From NCBI GenBank assembly GCA_913043075.1, contig CAJWLI010000058.1:1-8168 (forward strand): a DNA stretch of 8,168 nt, read 5' to 3'. The position numbers were made by a program, and so were the translations under genes. This document shows positions 6,458-8,168 of the stretch, one piece after another. The notes beneath the pieces are model-generated. The model worked only from the letters and a program-made list of their open reading frames with translations, was not told where the DNA came from and ran no database searches. This DNA is from an uncultured Gammaproteobacteria bacterium. Lineage in GTDB: Bacteria > Pseudomonadota > Gammaproteobacteria > Pseudomonadales > Azotimanducaceae. Positions within the stretch are counted from its first letter, which is position 1. Each line of letters opens with the position of its first letter.

Positions 6458-7107
6458 GAAAAACACCCTATTTTGGTCTGTTTTGGCTTTTGTTACTAAC
6501 ATCTAGCGCCTTTTCGTCACAAGACTGGAGCGAAAAACAAGAAAAAGATGGGATAAAAATACAAACCAGAAAGCTTCAAAATCAGAAATATCAGGAAATT
6601 CGCGCAGAAACAGTCATAGAGTCATCTATCACCAAAGTCTTCCACTTCATCAGTGACCCGAATTCATGCAAAAAATGGGTCTACAGATGCCGTTTCAGCG
6701 AGGCTCTGAGCTTGAACGATCGAAACGAAAACGTAATTTATCAGCTCACGAAATTCCCATTCCCTCTAAAATCGAGAGAAGTGTTTTTGTCTACAAAAAC
6801 AACTTCAAACCCAGACAAATCGATCGGGATTCGAATGAAATCAATACGAGATATAAAACGAGACAAATCGAACTTTATTGAAATACATGAAGCAAGCATT
6901 GAGTATCTCTTAGAGCCTACCCCTAAAGGAGGAACCCGAATTACCTGGCAACAATATGTCGAGCCAGGAGGAAACCTGCCAACCTGGGCAGTTGATAAGG
7001 AAAACATAACTTTTGTGCGAAAATCTCTTGGAAACTTAAAGAGAATAATGGCGTTAGATAAAAAGAACGATCGCAAATTAACATTAATAAGACATGGTCT
7101 TTTTTGA
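6454..7107 (+). CDS. Secreted START-domain (StAR-related lipid transfer) protein
   Basis: The 217-residue product starts with an export signal: MRK, a hydrophobic core (about 7-19) and a likely signal peptidase I site after AFS (residue 21). The mature part reads as one START/SRPBCC domain, a helix-grip fold that encloses a hydrophobic ligand. Supporting marks are DGIKIQTRK (32-40), VFHFISDPNSCKKWV (62-76), FPFPLKSREVFL (101-112) and PGGNLPTWAVD (171-181), which recalls the conserved P-x-GG-x-P-x-W region near the C-terminal helix. No lipoprotein cysteine is seen, so the protein is probably periplasmic. The ligand is unknown; a lipid or isoprenoid is inference from the fold. The ATG at 6454 is chosen over 6400 because it begins exactly at the signal peptide and makes an ATGA overlap with aroA. 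Confidence 0.82.
   Translation: MRKTPYFGLFWLLLLTSSAFSSQDWSEKQEKDGIKIQTRKLQNQKYQEIRAETVIESSITKVFHFISDPNSCKKWVYRCRFSEALSLNDRNENVIYQLTKFPFPLKSREVFLSTKTTSNPDKSIGIRMKSIRDIKRDKSNFIEIHEASIEYLLEPTPKGGTRITWQQYVEPGGNLPTWAVDKENITFVRKSLGNLKRIMALDKKNDRKLTLIRHGLF
7089..7105 (+). terminator. Weak terminator-like hairpin at the end of the START-domain gene
   Basis: AAGAC (7089-7093), an ATG loop and GTCTT (7097-7101) can pair, and four more T follow. The stem is only 5 bp with two GC pairs and lies over the last codons of the gene. It would be a leaky terminator at best. Confidence 0.25.
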
Positions 7108-7132
7108 CAGTCGTTTCTTAAAAGGTTTTTAT
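7104..7132 (+). promoter_or_regulatory. Candidate sigma70 promoter of the ManA-like gene
   Basis: A perfect TTGACA -35 box (7104-7109) overlaps the stop codon of the START-domain gene. Seventeen bases later lies TTTTAT (7127-7132), four of six matches to TATAAT. Transcription would begin near 7140, leaving about 50 bases of leader before the ATG at 7191. The -35 box and spacing are good and the -10 box is only fair. Confidence 0.4.
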
Positions 7133-7190
7133 TTTTTTTGCAGGAACGTAGACTAAACCCACAAATCAAGGCAGTGTAAAAAATCTCGAG

Positions 7191-8168
7191 ATGATCCCAA
7201 CGCTCAGCCATTTGAAAAACCTTGAACCCAGCATGTTTACAGAAGAGGGTTGCTGGCACTTAGAAATAGACTATAAGCCTGCTTTTATTAAATCCGGGAT
7301 TCCTGAATTGCTGAATATACTTATTTTCAAGGATCGAGAGTCAATATTTGGAGCAATAGGCAAACACCAACCACCGCTTGACTGTAAACCAGAGTCAAGG
7401 GAAGCTTTCTTCAAGCTTACAGAGGCCAACAACTTAAGCACTATAGTTTTAAACAAACCGTTAGCTTTAGACCCAGTGACCGTGAAAAAACCTTGGGGGG
7501 AAGAAATCTGGTTTTCTGGGATTGAGGAGCGAGGCGTCTCTAGCTCCAACGGAATTCCAATAACTTTATTGATTGAGATTTTTGGCGAATTCTTAGGGTG
7601 CTCAAAGCCGCCAATTTTGTTGAAAGTCCTAGCACCTAACCCCGAACCTAATCTGGGCGATCTTTATTTTGAGCTGCACGAGAAAAAAACTGAAGTATAT
7701 GTTGTGACGGACATAAACTTAGGGAGCTGGCCGAATGGAATCGGTAAAATAAGATTAGGTTTCAATGATAAAGAGATTCAAAGTCAAGGCACCTCCGAAA
7801 AATTTATCGAAAAGTACTTATCGTCAGTCGAAAGTTACCAACGATGCAGGAATTTAATCGATTCAAAGGTGGACCAAATGAAAGTTTCGCTTGGTCTGTC
7901 GAAAGATGAAATAATTGAAACGGAGCTATATCGAACTTTTTTAGCTGAAATAGACAATACTATCCTCGACGATGAAAAGATGCTTCGCAAAGAAATGAAT
8001 AAGTTCACAAAACTCCATGAAATAAAAATAGGGGACGCAATTAAAGTTAAGCCATATATCCCTCATTCTTTACAGCATGGAGTCAGAGTTGTTGAATTCC
8101 AAACTCCTCATTACGAAAGGTATATTCTTTCTTTTGGTCAAAAAGTAATTACGCAAGATCATTGGGAC
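7191..8168 (+). CDS. Type I phosphomannose isomerase (ManA)-like protein, 3' end outside the window
   Basis: This open frame of 326 codons runs off the window edge. It probably belongs to the type I mannose-6-phosphate isomerase cupin family, which interconverts mannose-6-phosphate and fructose-6-phosphate. The match begins at LDPVTVKKPWGEEIW (93-107), like the family's N-terminal P-x-WG block. ITLLIEIFGEFLGCS (124-138) and ILLKVLAP (142-149) match the next strands. FELHEKKTEVYVV (160-172) matches the metal-site region, with His163 and Glu168 as likely ligands. GDAIKVKPYIPHSLQHGVRV, VEFQ and YER (281-310) match the P-x-G-T-x-HAL / EIQQ / TYR region, with His292 and Arg310. About 90 residues precede the domain without recognisable motifs. 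An in-frame stop at 7149-7151 makes the ATG the first start; it lacks a Shine-Dalgarno, and Met15 (7233) is an alternative. Enzymatic activity is uncertain. Confidence 0.7.
   Translation, partial: MIPTLSHLKNLEPSMFTEEGCWHLEIDYKPAFIKSGIPELLNILIFKDRESIFGAIGKHQPPLDCKPESREAFFKLTEANNLSTIVLNKPLALDPVTVKKPWGEEIWFSGIEERGVSSSNGIPITLLIEIFGEFLGCSKPPILLKVLAPNPEPNLGDLYFELHEKKTEVYVVTDINLGSWPNGIGKIRLGFNDKEIQSQGTSEKFIEKYLSSVESYQRCRNLIDSKVDQMKVSLGLSKDEIIETELYRTFLAEIDNTILDDEKMLRKEMNKFTKLHEIKIGDAIKVKPYIPHSLQHGVRVVEFQTPHYERYILSFGQKVITQDHWD

Noticed and set aside
6741..7259. A 172-codon minus-strand open frame
   Set aside because: It lies opposite the START-domain gene, whose product has a signal peptide and family motifs. 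The minus-strand product has no recognisable motif and no ribosome-binding site, so it is a shadow frame.
7271..7549. A 92-codon minus-strand open frame
   Set aside because: It lies opposite the ManA-like gene, which continues open to the window end and shows family motifs; the minus frame shows none.
1..8168. CRISPR array, mobile element, tRNA or phage/defence cassette
   Set aside because: No spaced direct repeats, terminal inverted repeats, transposase or integrase motifs, or cloverleaf sequences were seen, and coding genes fill almost all of the window.

Overview
The window looks like a compact stretch of chromosome from a gammaproteobacterium of moderately low GC content (roughly 40-45% by eye). 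The main pointers are a Syd homologue (a SecY-interacting protein largely confined to Gammaproteobacteria), an SrkA/YihE-type stress kinase very close to the E. coli protein, and an E. coli-like class I AroA. The oxygen-independent-looking HemJ instead of HemG, and the lack of the usual aroA-cmk neighbourhood, argue against an enteric bacterium. I cannot name the genus.

Layout. Positions 2-1072 encode ModC, the ATPase of a molybdate ABC importer. SrkA (1069-2058) follows, overlapping it by ATGA. A PlsC-like acyltransferase (2047-3183) lies on the minus strand, tail to tail with srkA and overlapping it by 12 bp. It starts with GTG behind the clearest Shine-Dalgarno sequence in the window. A 188-bp divergent intergenic region (3184-3371) separates it from a plus-strand SDR oxidoreductase (3372-4148), which is coupled by ATGA to hemJ (4145-4561). 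After 68 bp come syd (4630-5172), aroA (5177-6457) and a secreted START-domain protein (6454-7107, again ATGA-coupled). After an 83-bp gap with a weak terminator-like hairpin and a perfect TTGACA box comes a divergent type I phosphomannose isomerase-like gene (7191 to the window edge), whose 3' end lies outside.

The genes are mostly housekeeping: molybdate uptake, stress kinase, lipid acyl transfer, haem synthesis, Sec quality control, aromatic amino-acid synthesis and, probably, sugar-phosphate isomerisation. Three ATGA stop/start overlaps and weak or absent Shine-Dalgarno sequences elsewhere suggest translational coupling within short operons.

I see no CRISPR array, mobile element, tRNA, rRNA, phage gene or defence cassette. 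I did not find a clearly new system. The best candidates for a second look are the divergent ManA-like protein with an extra N-terminal region and altered metal site, the secreted START-domain protein coupled to aroA, and the SDR with threonine at the catalytic serine position coupled to hemJ. No intergenic stretch exceeds 300 bases.
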